Part shown: one piece after another, positions 17,898 to 26,992 of the stretch
Position numbering within the stretch: position 1 is the first letter of the stretch
Layout of the letters: every line of letters starts with the position of its first letter
Made by a program: the position numbers and the translations under genes
NCBI RefSeq assembly: GCF_027111295.1
Contig: NZ_CP114287.1
Location: 310,001-374,000 of the forward strand
Origin: Flavobacterium gelatinilyticum
GTDB lineage: Bacteria > Bacteroidota > Bacteroidia > Flavobacteriales > Flavobacteriaceae
Reading direction: 5' to 3'
Length of the DNA stretch: 64,000 nt
The notes under the pieces: model-generated
What the model was told of the DNA's origin: nothing
Database searches by the model: none
Seen by the model: only the letters and a program-made list of their open reading frames with translations

Positions 17898-18860
17898 ATG
17901 AAACATTGGATTGAAGCCGCAAGACTGCGCACATTACCTTTATCAGTTTCCGGAATTATAGTTGGAAGTATTTATGCGCTTTCAAATCCAACAGAAACCA
18001 TCAACACACCAACCGAAGTATTCAGCTGGAAGATTTTTGGTTTCGCCATTTTAACTACACTCGGCTTACAGGTTTTATCCAATTTTGCCAATGATTACGG
18101 CGATGGTGTAAAAGGAACAGACAACGCAGACCGTGTTGGTCCGCAGCGAGCCATTCAAAGTGGTATTATTACGCCGCAAGCCATGAAAAAGGCCATCATT
18201 ATTACATCATTATTAACATTATTGTCTGCCGTAATATTGATTTACTTCGCATTTGGGAAAGATAATTTTGGATATTCTATTTTTTTCTTATTGCTTGGAA
18301 TCGCTGCTATTGCTTCTGCAATTCGTTATACAGTAGGAAATTCTGCTTACGGTTACAGAGGGTTTGGCGACGTATTTGTTTTCATTTTCTTCGGATTGGT
18401 AAGTACCCTTGGTGTTAACTTTTTATACTCAAAAGAGGTAGATCCATTGTTAATTCTTCCGGCAGTTTCGATCGGATTATTAAGTGTCGGGGTTTTAAAC
18501 CTGAACAATATGCGCGATGAAGAATCAGACCGAAAATCAGGCAAAAACACTATTGTGGTGCAAATGGGAGGTAAAAAAGCCAAAAACTACCACTATTTCC
18601 TAATTGTTACCGCTATGGTTTTGGTATTGGCTTTTGCAATTTTAAGCGATTACCGTTTCGATCAGTATTTGTTTTTACTGGCATTCATTCCTTTAACTAA
18701 ACATTTAATTACGGTTTATAAAAATCAAAACCCTAAGTTGTTAGATCCTGAATTGAAAAAACTGGCATTAAGCACGTTTTTACTTTCAATATTATTAACT
18801 GTCTGTATGATTTCATTAATAGCAGACATCTTTGTTAATCTCTTCCTTGGAGGTAGATAG
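17898..18860 (+). CDS. menA: 1,4-dihydroxy-2-naphthoate polyprenyltransferase MenA
   Basis: 320 residues, a UbiA-superfamily membrane enzyme with about eight to nine spans. It attaches the polyprenyl tail to 1,4-dihydroxy-2-naphthoate, giving demethylmenaquinone. Start WIEAARLRTLPLSVSGI is typical of MenA. The two Asp-rich motifs are NFANDYGDGVKGTDNADRVG (about residues 69-88) and NLNNMRDEESDRKSGKNT (about 202-219). It lies between menB and a metallo-hydrolase gene 30 bases downstream, probably in one unit. Confidence 0.95.
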   Translation: MKHWIEAARLRTLPLSVSGIIVGSIYALSNPTETINTPTEVFSWKIFGFAILTTLGLQVLSNFANDYGDGVKGTDNADRVGPQRAIQSGIITPQAMKKAIIITSLLTLLSAVILIYFAFGKDNFGYSIFFLLLGIAAIASAIRYTVGNSAYGYRGFGDVFVFIFFGLVSTLGVNFLYSKEVDPLLILPAVSIGLLSVGVLNLNNMRDEESDRKSGKNTIVVQMGGKKAKNYHYFLIVTAMVLVLAFAILSDYRFDQYLFLLAFIPLTKHLITVYKNQNPKLLDPELKKLALSTFLLSILLTVCMISLIADIFVNLFLGGR

Positions 18861-18890
18861 ACTCAAGTTCAACTTTAAAAATTTACGAAA

Positions 18891-19568
18891 ATGAAAATAA
18901 CCTATTACGGACACGCGGCTTTAGGGATTGAAGTAGGAGGAAAACACATTATTGTTGACCCGTTTATTACAGGAAATCCGGCAGCAGCGGCTATCGACAT
19001 AAAATCTTTAAAAGCAGATTATATTTTACTGACTCACGCACATGGTGATCACGTTTTAGACGTTGAAGCTATTGCAAAAGAAACCAATGCGGTTATTGTT
19101 TCTAATGCTGAAATCGCAGGTTACTATGCAAAATTAGGATTCAACTCGCATCCTATGAACCACGGAGGAAGCTGGAAATTCGACTTTGGAAAAGTGCGTT
19201 ATGTAAACGCCATTCATTCAAGCTCTTTCCCTGATGGAACTTACGGCGGTAATCCCGGCGGTTTCGTAATCGAAGGTGAACATAAAAACATTTATATTGC
19301 CGGAGATACTGCACTTACAATGGATATGAAACTGATTCCGTTACGAACTAAGCTGGATCTTGCAATTCTTCCGGTAGGAAACAACTTTACAATGGATATT
19401 GAAGATGCCATAATTGCTTCAGATTTTGTTGAATGCGATAAAATTCTGGGGTATCACTTTGATACTTTTGGTTATATCGAAATTAACCATGAAGAATCAA
19501 TTCGCCAGTTTTTTGATAAAGGAAAAGACTTGATGCTTCTGTCAATAGGAGAATCAATCGAAATATAG
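18891..19568 (+). CDS. UPF0173-type metal-dependent hydrolase
   Basis: 225 residues, a metallo-beta-lactamase fold. Metal ligands are visible in ILLTHAHGDHVLD (HxHxDH, about residues 48-58), the His of NAIHSSSFPDG, the Asp of IAGDTALT and the His of ILGYHFDTFG. The length and the YYGHAALGIEVGGKHIIVDP start match the UPF0173 (YtkL-like) hydrolases, whose substrate is not established. The gene is 30 bases after menA, so transcription is probably shared, but a role in menaquinone synthesis is not implied by the sequence. Confidence 0.88.
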   Translation: MKITYYGHAALGIEVGGKHIIVDPFITGNPAAAAIDIKSLKADYILLTHAHGDHVLDVEAIAKETNAVIVSNAEIAGYYAKLGFNSHPMNHGGSWKFDFGKVRYVNAIHSSSFPDGTYGGNPGGFVIEGEHKNIYIAGDTALTMDMKLIPLRTKLDLAILPVGNNFTMDIEDAIIASDFVECDKILGYHFDTFGYIEINHEESIRQFFDKGKDLMLLSIGESIEI

Positions 19569-19570
19569 TC

Positions 19571-19660
19571 AGGAGCATGAACCTGCTATCCGCTGTATCT
19601 TTTTTGGTTCCGATAACTATTGGAACCAAAAAAGGATGTCGCTTCTATCAGGGCTAAACA
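19571..19660. repeat. dispersed palindromic repeat, copy 1
   Basis: About 90 bases with a central 13-bp perfect stem (CTTTTTTGGTTCC, 19599-19611 with 19622-19634). Read on the minus strand, the flanks TGTTTAGCCCTGATAGAAGC and GATACAGCGGATAGCAGG match those of a second copy at 28702-28778, although the stem sequence differs. The position just after a stop codon and the hairpin suggest it also ends transcription. It resembles REP-like elements I recall from Flavobacterium genomes. Confidence 0.8.
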
Positions 19661-19730
19661 CCTGATTATTTAAGCACTCTTTATTTTGGCATAATTTTTA
19701 GAAAAGATCTCGTCAAAAGACTATTCGAAT

Positions 19731-20933
19731 ATGAACTTCAAAAGATTATTCTCGATCCTTTTACTTACTTCAACGTACTTTACTTTTGCACAAAAGGAGG
19801 GTTATTGGGACAAAGAACGAGCTACTACAAAAGAAATACTGGTTTCTGCCGGTGATCGTTCTATTATAAAAACTGAGGATTTGCCTGTTGGTACAACTGA
19901 AATTGTATACAGAATCACACTTTTAGATAAAAATCAGCAAATGGCAAACAGCCTGGTTTCGTTATTAAAAGCAATTCCGGATCCGTACGGAATTGGTCAG
20001 GGATCTGCCGGAGCTGTTTTTTTAATGTCTAAAATCTCAGGCGATGATCAGTGTACGTATTCGCTGTTTACCACAAATGAAAATGCAAAAAAATACAAAG
20101 CAGAAGGTAAAGTTGATAATGCCTGTTTTACGCAGTCAGAACCTGTAAGCAAAGATGCTAAACGAATTTCGCTTGATAAAAATTCCTGTTTAAAACAAAA
20201 TACAACGTCGCTTTGGTTTGGTTTTGAAAGCAAAAACTGGTTTTTGACTCAAAAGATAGTACTGGAAGTAGTGCCGTGGGTAGACACAAAATTGAACCGC
20301 GGGTGGAATCAGGACAACAAAAACGAAATTATCAGTTTGTGTAAAACTTCTACAATGGCACAAAAAATGGCCAACTCTGATGATTTCTGCGTTTGTATTC
20401 TTAATAAAATAATGAAGCAGTATCGTTATGACGAATTTCAGAAATTACTGGCTGTAGAAAAAACAAAAGTGTACAAAGACTTTGGAAGTGTCTGTTATAA
20501 TGATGCCGATATTTCTAAAAACATCTATAACGATCTAAGAAATCAGGCCGCAGCGTTAATAAAACAGCAAAAATACAACGAAGCAATTCCAAAATTAAAT
20601 ACAATAATCAGCGACGGAAAAGCTGCAGCTGTAGATTACAGTTCAATTGGTTATGCCTATATTTTAACCAAACAATACGCAAAAGCATTAAAATTTCTGC
20701 TGGAAGGTGAAAAACTGGACGAAACAGAATTACTGATAAAATTAAATCTTGCTCACGTTTATTTAATTGATAACAATTACAGCGACGCAAAGGCCATTTA
20801 CAAAAAATATCAGGATCAAAATGTTACGGATAACCTGAGCTGGAAAGAAAAAACAAAACAAGATTTTATCCTTTTTGAAAAAGCAGGTTTACCTTCAAAG
20901 GATTTCGAAAAAATCTTAAAATTATATAATTGA
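19731..20933 (+). CDS. exported TPR-repeat protein of unknown function
   Basis: 400 residues with a signal peptide (MNFKRLFSILLLTSTYFTFAQ). The middle part (about 25-260) is not recognised; it has several cysteines and a CVCILNKIMKQY segment. The C-terminal 140 residues are TPR-like: AALIKQQKYNEAIPKLNTII, SIGYAYILTKQYAKALKFL and LAHVYLIDNNYSDAKAIYKK. It is probably periplasmic or outer-membrane associated. It lies among men genes, but the repeat/terminator at 19571-19660 precedes it, so it may have its own promoter. Confidence 0.75.
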   Translation: MNFKRLFSILLLTSTYFTFAQKEGYWDKERATTKEILVSAGDRSIIKTEDLPVGTTEIVYRITLLDKNQQMANSLVSLLKAIPDPYGIGQGSAGAVFLMSKISGDDQCTYSLFTTNENAKKYKAEGKVDNACFTQSEPVSKDAKRISLDKNSCLKQNTTSLWFGFESKNWFLTQKIVLEVVPWVDTKLNRGWNQDNKNEIISLCKTSTMAQKMANSDDFCVCILNKIMKQYRYDEFQKLLAVEKTKVYKDFGSVCYNDADISKNIYNDLRNQAAALIKQQKYNEAIPKLNTIISDGKAAAVDYSSIGYAYILTKQYAKALKFLLEGEKLDETELLIKLNLAHVYLIDNNYSDAKAIYKKYQDQNVTDNLSWKEKTKQDFILFEKAGLPSKDFEKILKLYN

Positions 20934-21030
20934 TAATTTCACCATAACTGATATTTAAGGATATATGAAAATTTCTGAAAGTGAAATTTAAAATAACATA
21001 TATGACTTATATAGTTTAAAACTTTATACA

Positions 21031-22077
21031 TTGAAAGCTTCCTATCATAAATACATGCTCGAATTTAAAGTTCCTTCCGGCACTTCTCGCGGCATAATGA
21101 CCGAAAAAGAAACATGGTTTATTGTTCTTGAAAAAAAAGGAAAAAAAGGAATAGGAGAGTGCGGAATTCTTAGAGGACTAAGTGCTGATGACCGTGATGA
21201 TTATGAAGAAAAACTAAAATGGACCTGCGAAAACATTCATTTAGGAGAAACAGCCCTTTGGGAATCTTTACTGGAATTTCCTTCCATTCAGTTTGGTGTC
21301 GAAATGGCTTTTTTGTCTTTAAATAGTGAAACGCCTTATTTATTATTTCCTTCAGAATTTACAAATACTTCAAAATCTATTGACATAAACGGATTGGTCT
21401 GGATGGGCGAACCCGCTTTTATGAAACAGCAGATTGAAGACAAATTAGCGCAGGGATTCAAATGCATAAAACTCAAAATTGGAGCCATTGACTTTGATAA
21501 AGAATTGGAATTATTGCAATTTATTCGTTCTCATTTTACATCAGATCAGATAGAAATAAGGGTAGATGCAAATGGTGCATTTGATTTAAGTGAAGCTTTA
21601 AATAAACTGAACCAACTAAATAAATTTGAATTACATAGTATTGAACAGCCTGTAAGAAAAGGTAATATTCAGGCAATGGCAGATTTATGTAAAGAAACGC
21701 CTTTCCCTATTGCTTTGGATGAAGAATTGATAGGAATATTTTCATTCGAAGAAAAGGAAGAATTGCTTCAAAAAATAAAACCACAATATATAATTCTAAA
21801 GCCAAGTTTTGTTGGTGGTTACAGAGGAACTAAGGAATGGATTTTATTAGCTGAAAAATATAAGATTGGCTGGTGGATTACTTCTGCACTTGAAAGTAAT
21901 ATTGGACTTAATGCTATTGCACAATGGACATTTCTACTAAATTCAAAAATGCCGCAAGGACTTGGCACCGGAGCACTTTACACCAATAATTTTGATTGTC
22001 CTCTAAAAGTATTAAATGGGCAGCTATGGTACGAAACTTCAGAAAAATGGGATTCTTCTTTTCTGGATAAAATATAA
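21031..22077 (+). CDS. menC: o-succinylbenzoate synthase MenC
   Basis: 348 residues, an enolase-superfamily enzyme that dehydrates SHCHC to o-succinylbenzoate. The barrel residues are visible: KCIKLKIGAIDFDKEL (catalytic Lys), EIRVDANGAFD (metal Asp), HSIEQPVRKGN (metal Glu), IALDEELIG (metal Asp/Glu) and YIILKPSFVGG (second Lys). I use a TTG start at 21031 (KASYHKYMLEFKVPSGTSRG), because this strand opens the capping domain; the first ATG, at 21055, would remove eight residues of it. menE, which often follows menC, is not found here. Confidence 0.92.
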   Translation: MKASYHKYMLEFKVPSGTSRGIMTEKETWFIVLEKKGKKGIGECGILRGLSADDRDDYEEKLKWTCENIHLGETALWESLLEFPSIQFGVEMAFLSLNSETPYLLFPSEFTNTSKSIDINGLVWMGEPAFMKQQIEDKLAQGFKCIKLKIGAIDFDKELELLQFIRSHFTSDQIEIRVDANGAFDLSEALNKLNQLNKFELHSIEQPVRKGNIQAMADLCKETPFPIALDEELIGIFSFEEKEELLQKIKPQYIILKPSFVGGYRGTKEWILLAEKYKIGWWITSALESNIGLNAIAQWTFLLNSKMPQGLGTGALYTNNFDCPLKVLNGQLWYETSEKWDSSFLDKI

Positions 22078-22115
22078 AAATGGTTTAAAAATCAGTTTTG
22101 ATTAGTTAAATAAAA

Positions 22116-22658
22116 TTATTCTTTCCCGCTTATCAGATTGTCCTGCCAGTCTTTTAAATCTGTCCATTTGCCTTCGTAAGCTAATAAGGCTTGTCGTGCC
22201 CAGGTGCTTGGATTATGAATAGCATAATTTTCGCCTCCTGTATCAAGAATTGACTGCAGCTTTTCTGTAGAAGCTTGAGAAAGAGCATACCAGGTTGTAA
22301 TGCCGGCTTCATTAAATAAAAATTCTATTTTTGGACCAATGCCTTCAACTACTTTTAAATCATTTTCCTTAATCTTTTTTCCTAATACAGCTGTGGCAGC
22401 GGTTTCATCAAACAGAACTAACGGAACTTCTGCAAAAGATCGGGACGAAATTTTTTTATGCTCCTTTTTTAAATCAGTTTCTAAAGAAGCGATTTTAGTA
22501 TGCAGGCTTTTTGTAAGTGTATTACAGGCATCAAGGTCATCCTGTAAAGATGTAACGAGTGAATCATTATTTTTTGAATTCAGTTTTCCAAATAAGTAGC
22601 CAAGAATGGCACAGATTAAACCTGTTACTATTGATATAAAGATAAATGGTAAATTCAT
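22116..22658 (-). CDS. membrane-anchored helix-hairpin-helix protein
   Basis: 180 residues. One membrane helix at the N-terminus (FIFISIVTGLICAILGYLFG, about 5-24) is followed by a coiled coil (about 30-72). The C-terminus has a helix-hairpin-helix domain like those in the 'flap endonuclease-like' DUF4332 group: LKVVEGIGPKIEFLFNEAGI (about 101-120), TWYALSQASTEKLQSIL, and a NPSTWARQALLAYEGKW end. Such proteins are frequent in Bacteroidota. DNA binding is plausible, but nuclease activity is not shown. Encoded alone, convergent with menC. Confidence 0.8.
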   Translation of the reverse strand: MNLPFIFISIVTGLICAILGYLFGKLNSKNNDSLVTSLQDDLDACNTLTKSLHTKIASLETDLKKEHKKISSRSFAEVPLVLFDETAATAVLGKKIKENDLKVVEGIGPKIEFLFNEAGITTWYALSQASTEKLQSILDTGGENYAIHNPSTWARQALLAYEGKWTDLKDWQDNLISGKE

Positions 22659-23083
22659 AATAACATATTTTAATTATTTAATTGTAATTCTTCTGCTTTT
22701 TTTGTCAGCAGGCTGCGTTATCACCAATTGGATCATCAGGTTCTTTTGATGCTGCGTCAGTTCGTGAAGATTCGATACTATTTTTTTTGTATGAGTTAAC
22801 TGTGGTAAAATCCCGAATAAACAGGATATCCAAAACAATTGCAAGTATATAGACTTGTATAAAAAAGTGTTTTTTGTCAAAAAAAATTAGTTTAAAGTTA
22901 CTTCAAAATTATTATGTTACAAAATATCAACCTGTTAATCAGTGAGTTATTTTTGTTTCAAAATACTGTATTCATCTAAAGCAGTTATTAATTTTGAAGC
23001 TTAATAATCTCAGAACTTACTGCTGTACTGTTTACTATAGGGATAAATTGAGTAACTTGCAGTAAAATAAATTTAGACTTAAA
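22659..23083. other. 425-base intergenic stretch
   Basis: AT-rich DNA between the divergent helix-hairpin-helix gene and the CYTH gene. A 68-codon minus-strand frame at 22674-22880 exists, but it has no clear start signal or family and mixed composition, so I do not call it. No RNA gene or strong hairpin is seen. Confidence 0.5.
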
Positions 23084-23560
23084 ATGCTCGAAATAGAAAG
23101 AAAGTTTCTTGTAAAATCTGATGATTTTAAAGAACAGGCATTTGCAAAAAATAAAATTGCACAAGGTTACTTAAGCTCAGCTCCGGAAAGAACAGTTCGT
23201 GTTAGAATAAAAGGAGAAAAAGCGTTTCTAACCATAAAAGGTATTGGACAGCAGGGCGGTATGTCCCGTTTTGAATGGGAAAATCAAATCCCGACAGATG
23301 AAGCAGCGGAACTGCTTAAATTATGTGAGAAAGGTAAAATTGAAAAAACGCGTTACGAAATAAAATTTGGAGATCATATTTTTGAAGTTGATGAATTTTA
23401 CGGTGAAAACGAAGGTTTGATTATGGCAGAAGTTGAATTGCAGTCTGAAACAGAAAGCTTTGAAAAACCAGACTGGTTAGGAGAAGAAGTTACAAATGAT
23501 GAACGTTATTACAACGCTTATTTGAGTAAAAATCCTTTTAAAAACTGGGCAGCAGAATAA
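23084..23560 (+). CDS. CYTH-domain phosphohydrolase
   Basis: 158 residues, a single CYTH domain. The signature ExExK is LEIERKFLVK at residues 2-11. Other phosphate-binding residues lie in RTVRVRIKGEKAFLTIKG (about 37-54) and FEVDEFYGENEGLIMAEVEL. Bacterial CYTH proteins of this length are inorganic triphosphatases or, more rarely, class IV adenylate cyclases; triphosphatase activity is the more likely reading. The YpdA-like gene begins two bases after its stop codon, so they form an operon. Confidence 0.9.
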   Translation: MLEIERKFLVKSDDFKEQAFAKNKIAQGYLSSAPERTVRVRIKGEKAFLTIKGIGQQGGMSRFEWENQIPTDEAAELLKLCEKGKIEKTRYEIKFGDHIFEVDEFYGENEGLIMAEVELQSETESFEKPDWLGEEVTNDERYYNAYLSKNPFKNWAAE

Positions 23561-23562
23561 TT

Positions 23563-24531
23563 ATGACAGAACAATTTGATTTAATAATTGTAGGAGGCGG
23601 ACCAATTGGATTAGCCTGCGCAATTGAGGCCCAAAAGAAAAATTTACATTATTTAATTATAGAAAAAGGTGCCATAGTCAACAGCATATTTAATTATCCG
23701 CTGTATATGACTTTTTTCTCAACAGCCGAAAGACTTGAAATTGGCAATATTCCGTTTAATTGTCTCGCTCCAAAACCAGGAAGACAGGAAGCTTTAGAAT
23801 ACTATCGAAATATTCACCGCTATTTTAATTTCAATATTCGTTTATTCGAAAAGGTTAATGAAATTAAAAAAACGAGCGATTCAGTTTTTGAAGTAACAAC
23901 AGATAAGAAATTTTATAAAGCAAAAAATATTATAATCGCAACCGGTTTTTACGACATTCCAATTACGATGAATGTAAAAGGCGAAGAAATGCCAAAAGTT
24001 CGTCACTATTATAAAGAAGCTCACGAATACGCATTTCGAAAAGTATTGGTTGTGGGCGCCAACAATTCTTCTGTTGACGCTGCTCTGGAATGCTGGCGAA
24101 AAGGTGCCGATGTGACTATGGTTATCCGTAAAAATGAAATAAACAGCAGAGTAAAATATTGGGTGAAGCCGGATATTGAAAATCGAATAGAGGAAGGAAG
24201 TATTAAAGCGTATTTTGAATCGAACATTACAGAAATTCGGGATACTGAAGTCGAAATTGAAACTCCGGATGGAAAAGTTGCGATTGAAAATGATTTTGTT
24301 CTGGCCTTAACAGGTTACAAACCGGATTTAAATTTTCTTGAAAAAGTTGGAATTCAGCTTTCAGATGACGAATTAAAAATTCCGTCATACAATCCTGAAA
24401 CTATGGAAACAAATGTAAAAGGATTGTTTCTGGCAGGTGTAGTTTGCGGTGGTATGCAGACACATAAGTGGTTTATCGAAAACTCAAGAATCCACGCCAG
24501 TTTAATTATGGATTACATCACTTCAAAATAA
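23563..24531 (+). CDS. YpdA-like flavin disulfide reductase
   Basis: 322 residues, a two-dinucleotide-binding-domain flavoprotein. FAD motif GGGPIGLACAIEAQ (about residues 11-24); NADPH motif LVVGANNSSVDAALECWRKG (about 162-181); second FAD motif GLFLAGVVCGG (about 286-296). It matches YpdA, the putative bacillithiol disulfide reductase, including NYPLYMTFFSTAERLEIG near residue 45. Bacillithiol occurs in some Bacteroidota, so a role in low-molecular-weight thiol recycling is a fair inference. No bsh genes are in this window. Confidence 0.9.
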   Translation: MTEQFDLIIVGGGPIGLACAIEAQKKNLHYLIIEKGAIVNSIFNYPLYMTFFSTAERLEIGNIPFNCLAPKPGRQEALEYYRNIHRYFNFNIRLFEKVNEIKKTSDSVFEVTTDKKFYKAKNIIIATGFYDIPITMNVKGEEMPKVRHYYKEAHEYAFRKVLVVGANNSSVDAALECWRKGADVTMVIRKNEINSRVKYWVKPDIENRIEEGSIKAYFESNITEIRDTEVEIETPDGKVAIENDFVLALTGYKPDLNFLEKVGIQLSDDELKIPSYNPETMETNVKGLFLAGVVCGGMQTHKWFIENSRIHASLIMDYITSK

Positions 24532-24536
24532 AAATT

Positions 24537-24595
24537 GCTGCGAATTCATGATTTGATTTATTCTGCATAAGAAAAATTATTCGTGAATTCGCAGC
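24537..24595. terminator. bidirectional stem-loop between ypdA-like gene and selO
   Basis: GCTGCGAATTCATGA pairs with TCGTGAATTCGCAGC (one wobble pair) around a 29-base loop, in the gap between convergent genes. Confidence 0.6.
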
Positions 24596-24606
24596 TAAAA
24601 ATTAAA

Positions 24607-26175
24607 TTAAGAGCTGCAGGAAAGCATAGAGCAGCCTACTTTTGTTCTGGCCCAATCCGGTCTTTTGGCAAACCATTTTTCATATTCCGGCTGATCGTCG
24701 TATGGCTTTTGCAGCACCGTATAAAGTTCATCTATCAAAGAATAATCCTCTTTATCCGCTGCATCGATGGCTAATTGTGCCATATAATTTCGAAGCACAT
24801 ATTTAGGATTTACTAAATTCATTTTTACAGAGCGCTCTTCATCTGATAATGTTTTTGCTTTTAGTCTTTCAAGATAATCAGAAAACCATTTAGTCCAGCT
24901 CTCCAGGATTTCGCCGTTGACTTCTTCATTTTTATAAAAAGCATGTTTGATTTTTTCAATAGCTTCGGGAGCAAAGTCAGACTTTTCAATTAAGCTTAAA
25001 TTTCTAAAAAAGATTGTCATATCTGTTTCTGTAAGCTGTAATGTAGTTTCTAAATCTTCGATTAACTGATCGTCAGTTTCAGTTGAAGTAAACAAACCTA
25101 ATTTGCTTAAAAACATGTTTTTATAATCAGATTTAAAATCATTCATAAAAGCTTCTAAGATCTTTTCCAGTGGTTCAGCTTCATTTAGGAGAGGATATAA
25201 TGCATTGGCTAACTGATACAAATTCCATTGCGCAACCTGAGGCTGATTTCCAAATTGATATCTTCTGTTTTGGCTGTCGGTTGTATTGGGTGTCCAGTTT
25301 GGATCATAATCTTCAAGCCATCCGTAAGGTCCGTAATCAATTGTGATTCCGTGAACCGACATATTATCGGTATTCATTACACCGTGAACAAAACCAACTC
25401 GCTGCCAGTCTACAATCATTTTACGGGTTGCATCTGCTACTTTTTGAAAGAATTGTAAATATTGTTCTTTTGGTTCTCCTTGTATTTCAGGAAAATAATG
25501 TTTGATAGTATATTCTACAAACTGTTTTAAATTTCTGAGTTCATTTCTGGCTGTCAGCATTTCAAAACTTCCAAAGCGAATAAATGAAGGAGCAACACGA
25601 CAAACAACAGCGCCTTTTTCATATGCCGGATTTCCGTTATATAAAATATCTCTTAAAACCTGATCACCTGAAAGAATCAGAGAAAGTGATCGGGTAGTGG
25701 GAACACCAAGATGGTACATGGCTTCGGCACATAAATATTCACGGATTGAAGAGCGTAAAACAGCCAAACCGTCAGCGGTTCTGGAGTACGGCGTTTTACC
25801 AGCGCCTTTCAGCTGAAGTGTATAAAACTGATTTTTGTTTTCAACTTCGGTTAAATTGATTGCGCGTCCGTCTCCCAATTGTCCGGCCCAATTGCCAAAC
25901 TGATGTCCGGCGTAACACATGGCGTAAGGCTGTGTGTCTGGCAGCACTTCTTTTCCTGAAAAAACATTTAGAAAGTCTTCTGACTGAATTTCTTCTTTAG
26001 AAATTCCAACCATTCCAGCCACATCTTCTGATGCGTGAATTAATTTTGGATTTGAAGGCTTTGTTGGATTTACATACGAAAAGAGCGTGTTTTTTACCTG
26101 ACGAATTTCATTTGTCATTTCAGGATCTGCGGGCAGTTCAGCTGTAAATCGATTATTTATTCTTAAATTTTTCAT
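24607..26175 (-). CDS. selO: protein adenylyltransferase SelO
   Basis: 522 residues, the SelO/YdiU pseudokinase that transfers AMP to Ser, Thr or Tyr of target proteins and responds to redox state. Motifs include YAGHQFGNWAGQLGDGRAIN (about 108-127), LQLKGAGKTPYSRTADG (about 138-154), SSIREYLCAEAMYHLGVPTT and the catalytic HGVMNTDNMSVHGITIDYGP. The C-terminus ends CSMLSCSS; a cysteine three residues from the end is the bacterial counterpart of the selenocysteine in eukaryotic SelO. It lies just downstream of msrA on the same strand, a sensible pairing for oxidative stress. Confidence 0.95.
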   Translation of the reverse strand: MKNLRINNRFTAELPADPEMTNEIRQVKNTLFSYVNPTKPSNPKLIHASEDVAGMVGISKEEIQSEDFLNVFSGKEVLPDTQPYAMCYAGHQFGNWAGQLGDGRAINLTEVENKNQFYTLQLKGAGKTPYSRTADGLAVLRSSIREYLCAEAMYHLGVPTTRSLSLILSGDQVLRDILYNGNPAYEKGAVVCRVAPSFIRFGSFEMLTARNELRNLKQFVEYTIKHYFPEIQGEPKEQYLQFFQKVADATRKMIVDWQRVGFVHGVMNTDNMSVHGITIDYGPYGWLEDYDPNWTPNTTDSQNRRYQFGNQPQVAQWNLYQLANALYPLLNEAEPLEKILEAFMNDFKSDYKNMFLSKLGLFTSTETDDQLIEDLETTLQLTETDMTIFFRNLSLIEKSDFAPEAIEKIKHAFYKNEEVNGEILESWTKWFSDYLERLKAKTLSDEERSVKMNLVNPKYVLRNYMAQLAIDAADKEDYSLIDELYTVLQKPYDDQPEYEKWFAKRPDWARTKVGCSMLSCSS

Positions 26176-26279
26176 TTTGTTTTCTTTCTGTTTATTTTTC
26201 CCACAGATTAGAGATTAATTTGATTCTCCCGGAACTAAAAAATCCTTTAAATCTGTGTAATCTCAGGTAAAACTTAAAA

Positions 26280-26813
26280 TCAGCCAACCAGTCTGTCAGC
26301 GTACATTTTTTTTAGTTTCTGGATTTTAGGGTCAATTACTACCTGACAATATCCGGCTTCCTGATTGTTGTTGTAATAATCCTGATGATAATCTTCTGCT
26401 TCGTAAAAAACTTCAAAAGGTTTTAACTGCGTCACGATTGGATCTGCATAAGCAGGTTGTACTTCTTCAAAAACTTTTTCTGCAATTTCTTTTTGATTTT
26501 CGTCATGGTACAATATAATTGAACGATATTGTGTACCGCTGTCTCCGCCCTGACGGTTTAAAGTTGTTGGATCATGACTTGTCATGAATATAAAAATCAA
26601 ATCATGATATGAAATAATGTCAGGATCAAATGTTACCTGAATCACTTCTGCATGACCTGTGCGCCCGGTGCAGACTTCGCGGTACGCAGGATTTTTTATA
26701 AAACCATCTGAATAACCAGATTTTAATGATTTAATTCCGTTTAAGCGCTGAATTACAGCTTCAATACACCAAAAACATCCACCACCAAAGGTGGCAACTG
26801 ATAAATTTTCCAT
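26280..26813 (-). CDS. msrA: peptide-methionine (S)-S-oxide reductase MsrA
   Basis: 177 residues from the ATG at 26813 (MENLSVATFGGGCFWC); the frame extends 21 codons upstream, but that part looks non-family. The active-site Cys is in GGGCFWCIEAV (about residues 10-20). Typical segments follow: GYSDGFIKNPAYREVCTGRT, GHAEVIQVTFDP, HDPTTLNRQGGDSGTQYRS, and the C-terminal GYCQVVIDPK with a likely resolving Cys. There is no signal peptide, so it is cytoplasmic. It repairs methionine sulfoxide and sits upstream of selO. Confidence 0.95.
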   Translation of the reverse strand: MENLSVATFGGGCFWCIEAVIQRLNGIKSLKSGYSDGFIKNPAYREVCTGRTGHAEVIQVTFDPDIISYHDLIFIFMTSHDPTTLNRQGGDSGTQYRSIILYHDENQKEIAEKVFEEVQPAYADPIVTQLKPFEVFYEAEDYHQDYYNNNQEAGYCQVVIDPKIQKLKKMYADRLVG

Positions 26814-26963
26814 ATAAAAGTATTGTTTAATTTTTAAGCCTATTAATCCGATAGAATATTGTGATAATTTATTCAAAAAACGATCTTTTTACTAAAGATA
26901 CCAAAAGTTAATTCAATGTTTGAAGTTTATTATTGATAAATTCTCAATATTGTAAAAAAGCAA

Positions 26964-26971
26964 TATATTTG
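26964..26971 (+). promoter_or_regulatory. candidate -7 box of class V aminotransferase gene
   Basis: TATATTTG matches TAnnTTTG, 21 bases before the chosen ATG at 26993. This also argues against the upstream in-frame ATG at 26933. Confidence 0.5.
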
Positions 26972-26992
26972 CAGTCAAACACAGGCACACTA

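Noticed and set aside
22674..22880. 68-codon minus-strand frame upstream of the helix-hairpin-helix gene
   Set aside because: No recognisable family, mixed composition, and no supporting start signal. It remains possible but unsupported.
26212..26257. CACAGATT/AATCTGTG inverted repeat between selO and msrA
   Set aside because: Only 8 bp with a 30-base spacer and no T tract; too weak to call as a terminator or operator.
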